Below, piece after piece: positions 1-6,878 of a stretch of DNA of 16,463 nt. How positions within the stretch are numbered: the stretch's first letter is position 1; the number at the start of each line of letters is the position of its first letter. The notes beneath the pieces were generated by a model. The model had not been told where the DNA came from. It did not search any database and saw nothing but the letters and a program-made list of their open reading frames with translations. This DNA comes from Streptosporangiaceae bacterium (GTDB taxonomy: Bacteria > Actinomycetota > Actinomycetes > Streptosporangiales > Streptosporangiaceae): assembly GCA_025934635.1 (NCBI GenBank), contig JAICWX010000200.1, positions 1-16,463 on the forward strand, written 5' to 3'. The position numbers and the translations under genes are program-made.

Positions 1-416
1 CCCAGCGAGCGGAAGTCGAGGAACAGCGCGATCACCATCGCCTGCTGCGGCAGCATCTGCACGATCAGCAGCATGATCAGGTAGGAGGTGCGGAACCGGA
101 ACCTGAACCGGGCCACCGCGATCGCCGCGAGCATCGCGATCAGCATCGACGCGATCACCGAGGACAGCGTGACGAACAGGCTGTTCTTCAGGAAGTTCCA
201 GTACGGCTGGCCGATGACCTTGCCGTCGATGACCGAGCGGAAGTTCCCGAGCGTCGGATGGGCGGGGAACGGGTGCGGCGTCAGCGAGTAGATCTCGGTG
301 GCCGGCTTGAACGCCGTCGACACCATCCACAGGATCGGGAACAACGTCACCAGCGCGACGAGCACGCCGAGGACATTCAGCCCGGTCCGGCGGAGCAGGC
401 GGGATCTGAGCCTCAT
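1..416 (-). CDS. Carbohydrate ABC transporter permease, MalG-like (partial, C-terminus off the window)
   Basis: This is the second inner-membrane permease subunit of a CUT1-type sugar importer. About 138 residues are visible. They start with a basic N-terminus (MRLRSRLLRR), then a first membrane span (VLGVLVALVTLFPILWMVSTAF), which is the usual 'P-x-x-W-M-x-x-x-S-F-K' MalG start. A periplasmic stretch with the typical 'TLGNF' segment follows (NFRSVI), then further spans containing NSLFVTLSSV and MLPQQAMVIAL. The EAA loop that contacts the ATPase lies beyond position 1. The ATG at 416-414 overlaps the TGA of the upstream permease gene as ATGA, a sign of translational coupling in one operon. 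Family assignment is firm; the substrate is unknown. Confidence 0.93.
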   Translation of the reverse strand, partial: MRLRSRLLRRTGLNVLGVLVALVTLFPILWMVSTAFKPATEIYSLTPHPFPAHPTLGNFRSVIDGKVIGQPYWNFLKNSLFVTLSSVIASMLIAMLAAIAVARFRFRFRTSYLIMLLIVQMLPQQAMVIALFLDFRSL

Positions 417-1453
417 TGAATCGCCCCCTGGCGGACGGACGCCCGGACGTAGCCGATGGTGATGATCAGCAAGATGACCGTGAGGATGAGGGCCAGCGCC
501 GATCCCACCCCGTAACTCGGCGGCAGCGTGAAGGCCCGGTCGTACGCGTAGATGCCCAGGTTGTACTCGTCCCGGTTACCGAGTTCCCCGGTGACCAGGT
601 AGGCCTGGGTGAACACGCCGAAGTCCCAGATGATCGACAGCAGCAGCAGCACCAGGAAGATCGGCTTGAGCAGCGGGTAGGTGATCCGCCAGAAGATCCG
701 CCACGCTCCGCCGCCGTCCACCCGGGCGGATTCGTGCAGCTCGGCCGGTATGGTCTTCAGCCCGGCGAGCACGGTGACGGCGACGAACGGGAAGCCCTGC
801 CAGACCACCAGCACGGTCAGCAGGGTGTACGCGGGCAGCGCCGAGTTGGTCCAGCTGAACCCGGCCCAGTGGGCGCCGCCGCCCAGCCAGGACGGCATCC
901 GGGCCAGCGCCCAGTCGACGATCCCGCCGTCCGGGTCGGTGAGCCAGATGAAGATGACGCTCGCCGACACGGCGGGCGTGGCCCAGGCCAGCATGGCCGC
1001 GCTCGACACGAACGTGGCCATCCTCCGGCCGAGGCGGTTGAGGAGCAGCCCGACGGCGGTGCCGGTCAGCAGCGTCAGCGGCACCACCACGACCGCGAAG
1101 ATGAGGCTGATCCGCAGCGACAGCCAGAACTCCGGATCGGACAAGATGGCGCTGAAGTTGGCCCCGCCCACCCACTGGGTCGGTGCCACCCCGGTGACCT
1201 GCGGCAGCCCGTAGTTCTGGAGGGAGAGCTCGGCGACCTGGATCGTCGGCCAGAACAGCAGCAGGCCGATCGCGGCCGCGGACGGCAGCAGCAGCGCGTA
1301 GGGGGTAAGGCGACGGCGGCGGATGAAGGAGGCGACGCCTCCGGGGCGGCCCTGCGGACCCAGCGCGCCCCGGGGAGCCGGGCGGGCCGCCGGGGAGGCG
1401 GGACCCGAGGATCCCGCGCCCCTCCCCGGCGGGCCGGAAACGGTTCTCACCAT
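413..1453 (-). CDS. Carbohydrate ABC transporter permease, MalF-like
   Basis: First permease subunit of the same CUT1 sugar importer, 346 residues with about six membrane spans starting near residue 50 (LTPYALLLPSAAAIGLLLFW). The EAA cytoplasmic loop, which docks onto the transport ATPase, is clear at residues 238-260 (E-S-A-R-V-D-G-G-G, later I-T-Y-P). It begins 16 nt after the binding-protein stop and ends in an ATGA overlap with the next permease. The start is not certain: the ATG at 1453 has no good Shine-Dalgarno sequence, and the first 40 residues are a Pro/Gly/Ala-rich tail ahead of an RRRR anchor, which is longer than usual for MalF homologues. Either coupling to the upstream gene or a later start is possible. 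The substrate cannot be read from the sequence. Confidence 0.94.
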   Translation of the reverse strand: MVRTVSGPPGRGAGSSGPASPAARPAPRGALGPQGRPGGVASFIRRRRLTPYALLLPSAAAIGLLLFWPTIQVAELSLQNYGLPQVTGVAPTQWVGGANFSAILSDPEFWLSLRISLIFAVVVVPLTLLTGTAVGLLLNRLGRRMATFVSSAAMLAWATPAVSASVIFIWLTDPDGGIVDWALARMPSWLGGGAHWAGFSWTNSALPAYTLLTVLVVWQGFPFVAVTVLAGLKTIPAELHESARVDGGGAWRIFWRITYPLLKPIFLVLLLLSIIWDFGVFTQAYLVTGELGNRDEYNLGIYAYDRAFTLPPSYGVGSALALILTVILLIITIGYVRASVRQGAIQ

Positions 1454-1469
1454 GGGGAGATTAGCCCGG

Positions 1470-2825
1470 CTAACCCTGGCTGCCGTTGTTGAGGACGTTC
1501 TGCAGCTTGGTGTTGGCGGCGGCCACCGTCGAGGTGAAGTCGGCCCCGTTCATCAGCTGCTTCATCATCGTGGGGATGACCAGGTCGGTCGCGTCCGCGG
1601 TGGCCCAGTTCTTGGCGTTGAGCGGGGCGATCTGGCTGTTGGTCGCCGCCTTGGCGAAGCCGGAGAGCAGCTGGCTGCTGGAGTAGGTTCCGCCGTTGAG
1701 CTGCGAGGTGTAGGGCGGGAAGAAGCCCTGGGAGTTGGCGAACGACGTGGAGTTCGGCACCGAGTCCATGACCTGGACCAGCTTCCAGGCCGCCGTCTTG
1801 AACTTGCTGCCGGACCAGACCGCGAGGTCCGAGCCGCCGGAGAAGACCGGCGCCGGGTTCGGGCCGTTCTCGCTGGGGATCGGGAACGAGGCCCAGCTGG
1901 ACTTGCCCACGGCGTTGGCCGGGAAGGTGCCCGAGGCCCACGGGCCGTCGATGTACATGTCCAGCTTGCCGAGAGCGAAGTCCTCGTTCGCGCCGCCCGA
2001 GGTGGCGCCCACGTTGCCGAGCTCGGTCTGGCCGATGTACTTGGCCGGGGAAACCTTGTCGGTCCGGAACAGGTCGACGTAGAACTTGATGCCCGCCTCC
2101 GACTGCGGGGAGGTGAGCTGCGCGACCCACTTGCCGCCCTGCTGGGTGGCGATCTGGCCGCCCGCGCCCCAGATGAAGCTGGCCACGGCCGGGGTGTCAT
2201 AGGTGGGTGCGCCCAGCCCGAAGGTGCCCGGGTTCTTGGCCATCAGCTTCTTCGCGTCGGTGACCAGGTCAGCCCAGGTGGTGGGTGTGCTGGCGATACC
2301 CGCGGCCTTGAACTGGTCGGTGCGGTACCAGATACCGCGCACGCCGCCGAACCACGGGACCGCGTAGATGGTGCCGCTCTGCGTGTCGTTGGCGAGCATG
2401 CCGGACACCACGTTGGACTTATTGGTCCAGCTGTTCACGTTGGTCGTGATGTTGGCCAGCATGCCGAGCGATGCCTCGGTGGGCGTGTCGGTGTTGCCGA
2501 GCTCGGTGACGTCGGGAGCGTTCTTGCCGCTGGACAGGGCGTTCGTCCAGTCCTGGGTACGGTTGGTCCACGGAACGAAGACCACCTTGACCTTGGTCTT
2601 GGCGTAGGCCGGGTCGCTCTTGTGGAACTGGCTGATCACGCTGTTCATCCAGGTGACCTGCGCGGGGGTCGAAGAGCCCATCCGCCACACCGTCAGCTGC
2701 GCCGGCGCAGCCGATGAGGACGAGGACCCGGTCGTCGACGAGCCGCCTGAGCTGCAGCCTGCGATGGCGAGGGCCGCCGCCGCGCCCAGCGCGGCGATCG
2801 CGGCCGGTGTCTTCCTGAGTCTCAT
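1470..2825 (-). CDS. Sugar ABC transporter substrate-binding lipoprotein (extracellular solute-binding protein family 1)
   Basis: Extracytoplasmic sugar receptor that would deliver ligand to the two permeases encoded just downstream. The 451-residue product has a type II signal peptide: basic N-terminus (MRLRKT), hydrophobic core, and lipobox IAGC with the lipidated Cys24, followed by a Ser/Gly-rich linker. The mature part shows family 1 binding-protein features: an early LTVWRMGS strand, a 'DVTELGNT' segment, a GVRGIWYRTDQFKAAGI segment, and 'MYIDGPWASGTFP', similar to the 'm.i.G.W....' motif of this family. The start has a strong ribosome site (GGAAGGAG, plus-strand positions 2834-2841). 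It is the first gene of the operon and faces the ROK regulator, which probably represses it. The ligand is unknown; mono- or oligosaccharides are all possible. Confidence 0.95.
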   Translation of the reverse strand: MRLRKTPAAIAALGAAAALAIAGCSSGGSSTTGSSSSSAAPAQLTVWRMGSSTPAQVTWMNSVISQFHKSDPAYAKTKVKVVFVPWTNRTQDWTNALSSGKNAPDVTELGNTDTPTEASLGMLANITTNVNSWTNKSNVVSGMLANDTQSGTIYAVPWFGGVRGIWYRTDQFKAAGIASTPTTWADLVTDAKKLMAKNPGTFGLGAPTYDTPAVASFIWGAGGQIATQQGGKWVAQLTSPQSEAGIKFYVDLFRTDKVSPAKYIGQTELGNVGATSGGANEDFALGKLDMYIDGPWASGTFPANAVGKSSWASFPIPSENGPNPAPVFSGGSDLAVWSGSKFKTAAWKLVQVMDSVPNSTSFANSQGFFPPYTSQLNGGTYSSSQLLSGFAKAATNSQIAPLNAKNWATADATDLVIPTMMKQLMNGADFTSTVAAANTKLQNVLNNGSQG

Positions 2826-2841
2826 TGCTGGCTCTCCTTCC

Positions 2842-2921
2842 GGTGATCCGGGTGGTTCGGGGAGATGATCCGATGATCCTGATGGTTCGGGGAGGTGATC
2901 CGGGTGGTTCGGGAGGTGACC
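2842..2921 (-). repeat. Direct-repeat leader upstream of the binding-protein gene, with 16S rRNA 3'-tail-like segments
   Basis: An identical 20-bp sequence (plus strand GGTGATCCGGGTGGTTCGGG) occurs at 2842-2861 and 2895-2914. Between them lie two tandem copies of GATGATCC (2864-2871 and 2872-2879) and a degenerate copy of the rest of the unit. Read in the sense of the binding-protein transcript, 2902-2892 is GGATCACCTCC, identical to the conserved 3' end of 16S rRNA, and two near copies (GGTCACCTCC and GGATCATCTCC) flank it. The array ends just upstream of the gene's own ribosome site. A role in hiding that site is inference; the repeats themselves are seen directly. Confidence 0.7.
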
Positions 2922-2952
2922 CCGAGAGTGCGATGCGAGCCGTCGTGGGGAA

Positions 2953-2981
2953 ACTATCAGGAAACTTTCCTATAAGATAGT
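2953..2981. promoter_or_regulatory. Candidate ROK-family operator between the ABC operon and its repressor gene
   Basis: The sequence shows a nested dyad. AGGAAA-C-TTTCCT occupies 2959-2971 and is flanked by ACTATC (2953-2958) and GATAGT (2976-2981). It lies in an AT-rich island 128 bp from the binding-protein start and 171 bp from the chosen ROK start. The CTATCAGG-N7-CCT layout resembles the site I recall for the Streptomyces ROK regulator RokL6 (CTATCAGG and CCTGATAG arms, 7-nt spacer); this is memory, not a search result. The TATAAG at 2971-2976 could be part of a -10 element, but I could not assign a matching -35. The rest of 2826-3151 holds only the leader repeats and a short direct repeat GTTGCCGT (2985-3003). 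Confidence 0.55.
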
Positions 2982-3151
2982 GTCGGTTGCCGTATGTTGC
3001 CGTTTAGAGACCAAAGTCTTCTCCGCGCGAGCGTGACCTGGGCCGGGAATGCGGAGACCGGGCCGGTTGCGGCACACTGAGCCACGGGGCCACACGATGG
3101 CCGCGGGACCACAAGAAGGCCGTGGGCGACAAGCAGCAGGAAGGGAGCCCG

Positions 3152-4408
3152 ATGCAATCTCAGCCCGGAACCCGGGGTCGGCCAGGTACGCCGAGCCTCC
3201 TGCGCGAACTGAACGACCGGGCTGCCCTCGACCTCCTGCTCGGCGGCGAGATGCTCACCCGGTCCCAGATCAGCGAGTACACCGGGGTCTCCAAGGTCAC
3301 GGTGTCGCAGATGCTCACCCGGCTGGAGGAACGCGGCCTGGTCGCCGTCGCGGGGGAGCAGGCCGGCGGTCGCGGCCCGAACGCGGCGCTGTACTCGGTC
3401 GTCCCCTCCAGTGCCTACGTGGCAGGCCTGTATGTCGAGTCGGACCTGATCAGTGCCGCGGTGGCGGATGTCACCGGCCGCCGGGTGGCCGAGCTGAGCG
3501 GTAACCCGAACGGGTCCGGCGATCCGGTCGAGCTGATCCGCTCCACGGTGGAGCGGGCCTGCGCCGCCGCCGGGCTCGACGTTACCCGGCTGAGCGCGCT
3601 GGTGATCGGCAGCCCGGGCGTGGTCGACCCGCGGACCGGCGATCCCCAGCTGGCGGTGAACCTGCCCGCCTGGCACGAAGGCGCGCTCGACGCGCTCAAG
3701 AGCGCCTGGCACACGCCGGTCGTGATCGAGAATGACGTGAACCTGGCCGCGATGGCCGAACAGTCCGACGGCGCCGCCGCCGGGGCCGACGATTTCGTCC
3801 TGGCCTGGCTTGGCGTCGGCCTCGGCCTGGCCACCATGCTGGGCGGGCGGCTGCACCGCGGCACCACCGGCGCGGCGGGCGAGATCGGCTACCTGCCGGT
3901 GCACGGCGCTCCGCTGCACACCGACATCAGGCACCCGGCCAGCGGCGGCTTCCAGTCCCTGGCCGGCGGCAGCGCGGTGCGCGACCTCGCGGCCCGGCAC
4001 GGGTTCGCCGCGCCGACGCCGGCCGAGGCGGTCCTGGCCGCCCTCGACGCGGCCACCGGCGAGGCGGGCGAGGCGGGCGGGGACAAGGGTGGGGCGGGCG
4101 GGGACAAGGGTGGGGACAAGGAGAACAGCGAGGCGTTCCTCAGCGAACTCGCGCACCGGGTGGCGGTCGGGATCGCAGCCGTCTGTGTCGTGCTCGACCC
4201 GGGGCTGGTGGTGCTGGGGGGCGAGGTGGGCCGGGCCGGCGGCACCGTCCTGGCCGACCGGGTCGCCGCCGCGGTGGCGAGCATCTGGCCCTCGCGGCCG
4301 CGGGTCGTGCCGACCAGCGTTCCCGGCGAGCCCGTGCTGCGCGGAGCCATGCAGGCGGCGGTGGCCCAGGCCCGGACGGCCCTGCTGGCCTCGGTCGCCG
4401 ACCGCTAA
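3152..4408 (+). CDS. ROK-family transcriptional regulator (NagC/XylR type)
   Basis: Probable sugar-responsive repressor of the divergent ABC importer. The 418-residue product has an N-terminal MarR-like winged helix (about residues 35-66: LTRSQISEYTGVSKVTVSQM) and a ROK sugar-kinase-like domain with ENDVN at 193-197, a glycine-rich GVGLGLATMLGG at 221-232, GAAGEIGYLP at 240-249 and LDPGLVVLGG at 348-357. The ATP-binding D-x-G-G-T signature is replaced (YVAGLYVESD), as is usual in non-enzymatic ROK regulators. The zinc motif C-x-C-G-x-x-G-C is also absent; its region reads HGAPLHTDIRHPASGG. I chose the ATG at 3152 because AGGAAGGGAG (3138-3147) stands at ideal distance. An in-frame GTG at 3122 would add ten residues that overlap this ribosome site. 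A repeat-encoded Gly/Lys/Asp insertion occupies residues 303-323. Confidence 0.93.
   Translation: MQSQPGTRGRPGTPSLLRELNDRAALDLLLGGEMLTRSQISEYTGVSKVTVSQMLTRLEERGLVAVAGEQAGGRGPNAALYSVVPSSAYVAGLYVESDLISAAVADVTGRRVAELSGNPNGSGDPVELIRSTVERACAAAGLDVTRLSALVIGSPGVVDPRTGDPQLAVNLPAWHEGALDALKSAWHTPVVIENDVNLAAMAEQSDGAAAGADDFVLAWLGVGLGLATMLGGRLHRGTTGAAGEIGYLPVHGAPLHTDIRHPASGGFQSLAGGSAVRDLAARHGFAAPTPAEAVLAALDAATGEAGEAGGDKGGAGGDKGGDKENSEAFLSELAHRVAVGIAAVCVVLDPGLVVLGGEVGRAGGTVLADRVAAAVASIWPSRPRVVPTSVPGEPVLRGAMQAAVAQARTALLASVADR
4061..4121 (+). repeat. In-frame tandem repeat inside the ROK gene
   Basis: Two copies of GAGGCGGGC (4061-4078) run into two exact copies of a 21-bp unit (GCGGGCGGGGACAAGGGTGGG plus phase, 4073-4093 and 4094-4114) and a partial third (GGACAAGG, 4114-4121). 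All are multiples of three, so the frame is kept. They encode a flexible GEAGEAGG-DKGGAGG-DKGGDKE stretch between two conserved parts of the ROK domain. Confidence 0.85.
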
Positions 4409-4667
4409 TAGCGTCAACCCCAATAATCTCATGCTGAACTCCCGTAACAGGCCGCCCTTGCTCTCCGTAGCAGGACTGATCGGTACTGTCACGACCAGTC
4501 CCGACCTCCGTTACATGGGTATGGAAACTCTGCTGCACGTGCATAATGGTGTGTTAGTGAAGATCCCGATATGAGCAATGCGCGTCGTGTCGGCACCTCC
4601 CCGTGTTATTGATGGAATATTCCGAGGAGGTTTTCGACACCGGATGAATAGATGGGGGTAGCGGGCT
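4409..4667 (+). other. AT-richer intergenic region before the STAND gene, with two perfect palindromes
   Basis: No gene is supported here. Base composition drops clearly compared with the flanking genes. TGCACGTGCA (4534-4543) and GGAATATTCC (4614-4623) are perfect 10-bp palindromes that could be operator sites. The second lies directly before a GAGGAGG ribosome-site-like sequence (4624-4630). I could not identify a convincing -35/-10 pair, nor a terminator hairpin for the ROK gene. Confidence 0.5.
4644..4661 (+). promoter_or_regulatory. Five-codon in-frame leader ORF (MNRWG, TAG) before the STAND gene
   Basis: A strong Shine-Dalgarno sequence, GAGGAGG (4624-4630), is followed after 13 nt by ATG AAT AGA TGG GGG TAG. 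The frame is the same as that of the STAND gene, whose first usable start (GTG GTG, 4668-4673) comes 6 nt after the TAG and has only a weak G-rich site. This could be a leader peptide with re-initiation. It could also be the real gene start broken by a nonsense codon or sequence error. The sequence alone cannot decide. Confidence 0.35.
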
Positions 4668-6848
4668 GTGGTGCCCTCTGGAGGAATTTCTGCTGAGCAG
4701 GCGACTCAGCGATTCCGCGTGGGCGAAGTGCCTCCGCTTGCCGAGGGTTATACCGACCGGCCCGATACCGCGCGCGGCATCATGGACTCGCTCCACCCGG
4801 GAACCACACTGGCCCTGGTACCGGGCTCGGCCTTCGCCGAAGGCCCGTCGAACTGGCTGGGTGCCTGCGGCAAGACCCAGATCGCGGTGATCATCGCGGA
4901 GTCCCTGTGGCGGTCCGCGGCCATCGACGTGCTCATCTGGGTTTCCGCCACCAACCGGGCGTCGGTGCTGTCCGGGTACATGCAGGCCTCGGTGGCGGCC
5001 TTCGGCATCGAGCCGGCCGGCACGGCCGAATCGATCGCGGCGCGCCTGGTCAGCTGGCTGGCCGCGACCGGCAAGTCCTGGATGGTCGTCCTGGACGACC
5101 TGCAGGACGCGACGGACCTGGACGGCCTGTGGCCGGAAGGGCCGGCCGGGCGGGTGCTGGTCACTGGCACGCATTCCGCGCTCGCCGCCGGGCGGCGCGG
5201 AATCCAGGTCATCCCGGTCGGCTTCTTCAGCGTCCGTGAGGCGCTCAACTGCCTGACCGAGCGGCTCAGCGTCAACCCGGCGCAGCGCCAGGGCGCCATC
5301 GACCTGATCGAGGCACTCGGCCGCGAGCCGCTGGCCCTGGCCCAGGCGGCCTCGGTGGTGGCGAACTCCACCCTGGCCTGCCGCGACTACCGGGACTACT
5401 TCGCCCGCAGGCGGCAGCAGATCGGGGTGGCGGCCGGCGAGGTGCCGTCCGCGGCCGCGGTCACCTGGACCCTGTCCCTGGGGCAGGCCGAGTCGCTGCT
5501 CCCGGGCGCGTCCGTCCGCCTCATGCTGGTGCTGGTCGCCCTGCTCGACGGGCACGGGATCCCCGGCGCCATCTTCAGCACCCCGGCGGTCGCCGCCTAC
5601 CTGGGCGGCGCGGTGACCCCCTTCGCGCCGGCGGTGGACCCCAAGCCGGCCTGGGATGCGCTGCTGGCCATCGAGCGGGCCGGGCTGATCACCGTCAACC
5701 GGACTGCCTCGCCGCCGACGATCTGGATGAACTCGGTGCTGCAGGCCGCGGTCAAGCTGGCCGCGCCCGCGAACGTGCAGGAGCCCGCCGCCCGGACGGC
5801 CGCCAGCGCGCTGCTCGAGTCCTGGCCCACCGACGAGCCCGAGCCGTGGACAGCCAACGCCCTGCGGGTGAACGTGGCCGGCCTGCAGGAGTCGTCGCCC
5901 GACGTGCTGTGGGCCGACGGCTGCCACCCGGTGCTGCTGCGGGCGGGCCGCAGCCTGGACGAGGGCCGCCTGGTCGGGCCCGCCGTGGAGTACTGGCGGG
6001 ACCTGTCCGCCCGCTGCGACACCAAGCTGATGCCGGGCCACCCGGACGCCCTGGTCGTGGCCGCTCACCTGGCCGCGGCATTCCTCGCCGCCGGGTACGC
6101 GGGCGAGGCCGTGCACTGGTACCAGCGGGTGCTGGCCGAGCGCGGCCGTGAGCTCGCGCCCGGCCACCCGGCCATCATCGCGGCCCGGATCAACCTGGCC
6201 AAGGCCCTGGTCCTGGCGGCCGAGCCCGCCGACGCGGTGACGGTCCTGCTCCGGGCGGTCAGCGAGTGCGAGCAGTTCCGCGGCCCCGGCCACCCCGACA
6301 CCCTCAGCGCGCGGGACGAGCTCGCCGCCGCCTACCAGGCGGCCGGGGACGTGCCGGCTGCCAGCAGGCTGCTGAGCCGGAACCTGACCGATCGCGAGCG
6401 GCTGCAGGGGCCGCGCGACGCGGAGACCATGGCCACCCGGGACCGGCTGGCCGCGGCCTGCCTGGCCGAGGGCAAGGTCAAGGACGCGATCTCGCACTAC
6501 AAGCGCGCGCTGTCGGACCGGGAGAAGGTGCTCGGGCGCGGTGACCCGGACACGATCGCGACGACGGCGAACCTGGCCGCCGCCTACCAGGCGGCCGGCC
6601 GGATGCCGTCCGCCATGCAGCTCTCCGAGCAGTGCTGCGCGGAATCCGAACGGGTTCTCGGCGCCGACCATGCCGATACGCTGGCCCGCCTGGCCAGCCT
6701 GGCGCACCTGTACTACGCGGTGGGCCGGGTCGGCGACGCGGTGACCCTGCTCCGCGACACCGCCGCGCGCTGCGAGCGCGTCCTGCCCTACGGAGACCCG
6801 CTGATCCAGGCCGTCCAGCAGAGCCTGGCGAACATCGCAGATAGCTGA
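4668..6848 (+). CDS. STAND/NB-ARC-like P-loop NTPase with C-terminal tetratricopeptide repeats
   Basis: Large signalling-type ATPase, 726 residues. The NTPase part carries a Walker A-like WLGACGKT at 63-70, where Trp replaces the first Gly of GxxxxGKT; a Walker B VVLDDLQD at 140-147; a sensor-like VLVTGTH at 163-169 (usually ending in SR in NB-ARC); and GREPLAL at 218-224, the equivalent of NB-ARC 'GLPLAL'. A winged-helix-like region follows to about 370. From about 435 to the end the protein is TPR of the kinesin-light-chain type: the marker G-H/D-P-x-T recurs at 457, 499, 541, 583, 625, 667 and 709, an exact 42-residue period. No N-terminal effector (TIR, protease, nuclease) is seen, so any effector must be a partner. 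Such proteins are known or suspected signal hubs in actinomycetes, and some STAND relatives defend against phage. It stands alone as a transcription unit. Confidence 0.88.
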   Translation: MVPSGGISAEQATQRFRVGEVPPLAEGYTDRPDTARGIMDSLHPGTTLALVPGSAFAEGPSNWLGACGKTQIAVIIAESLWRSAAIDVLIWVSATNRASVLSGYMQASVAAFGIEPAGTAESIAARLVSWLAATGKSWMVVLDDLQDATDLDGLWPEGPAGRVLVTGTHSALAAGRRGIQVIPVGFFSVREALNCLTERLSVNPAQRQGAIDLIEALGREPLALAQAASVVANSTLACRDYRDYFARRRQQIGVAAGEVPSAAAVTWTLSLGQAESLLPGASVRLMLVLVALLDGHGIPGAIFSTPAVAAYLGGAVTPFAPAVDPKPAWDALLAIERAGLITVNRTASPPTIWMNSVLQAAVKLAAPANVQEPAARTAASALLESWPTDEPEPWTANALRVNVAGLQESSPDVLWADGCHPVLLRAGRSLDEGRLVGPAVEYWRDLSARCDTKLMPGHPDALVVAAHLAAAFLAAGYAGEAVHWYQRVLAERGRELAPGHPAIIAARINLAKALVLAAEPADAVTVLLRAVSECEQFRGPGHPDTLSARDELAAAYQAAGDVPAASRLLSRNLTDRERLQGPRDAETMATRDRLAAACLAEGKVKDAISHYKRALSDREKVLGRGDPDTIATTANLAAAYQAAGRMPSAMQLSEQCCAESERVLGADHADTLARLASLAHLYYAVGRVGDAVTLLRDTAARCERVLPYGDPLIQAVQQSLANIADS

Positions 6849-6853
6849 CCGGA

Positions 6854-6878
6854 ATTCTGGCGGCCCGGCCGCCGGAAT
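6854..6878 (+). terminator. Hairpin after the STAND gene, without U-tract
   Basis: Six nucleotides after the stop codon, ATTCTGGCGGC (6854-6864) pairs with GCCGCCGGAAT (6868-6878) around a CCG loop: 11 pairs including one G-T wobble. There is no T-run after it, so it would be an actinobacterial 'I-shaped' terminator or an mRNA-end stabiliser. Confidence 0.6.

Noticed and set aside
1461..1473. Palindrome TTAGCC-C-GGCTAA between the binding-protein stop and the MalF start, as a terminator
   Set aside because: Its single-base centre cannot form a hairpin loop without losing pairs, and the downstream genes are clearly in the same operon.
2883..2981. Small plus-strand ORFs after the GGAGGTGATCC sequence (starts at 2883 and 2905)
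   Set aside because: They lie in the repeat/operator region and end in the dyad. The apparent perfect ribosome site is explained by the complementary repeats; no coding character.
4458..4489. TTGCTC/GGTACT as a promoter for the STAND gene
   Set aside because: Spacing and -10 match are poor; other weak pairs nearby are equally good.
2957..4492. Long minus-strand frame across the ROK gene
   Set aside because: Low-complexity antisense frame; the ROK protein on the plus strand has all domain landmarks.
4554..6707. 717-codon open frame on the minus strand across the STAND gene
   Set aside because: Composition is typical of a shadow frame in GC-rich DNA (R, G, Q, H, P rich); the plus-strand product has recognisable motifs and exact TPR periodicity.
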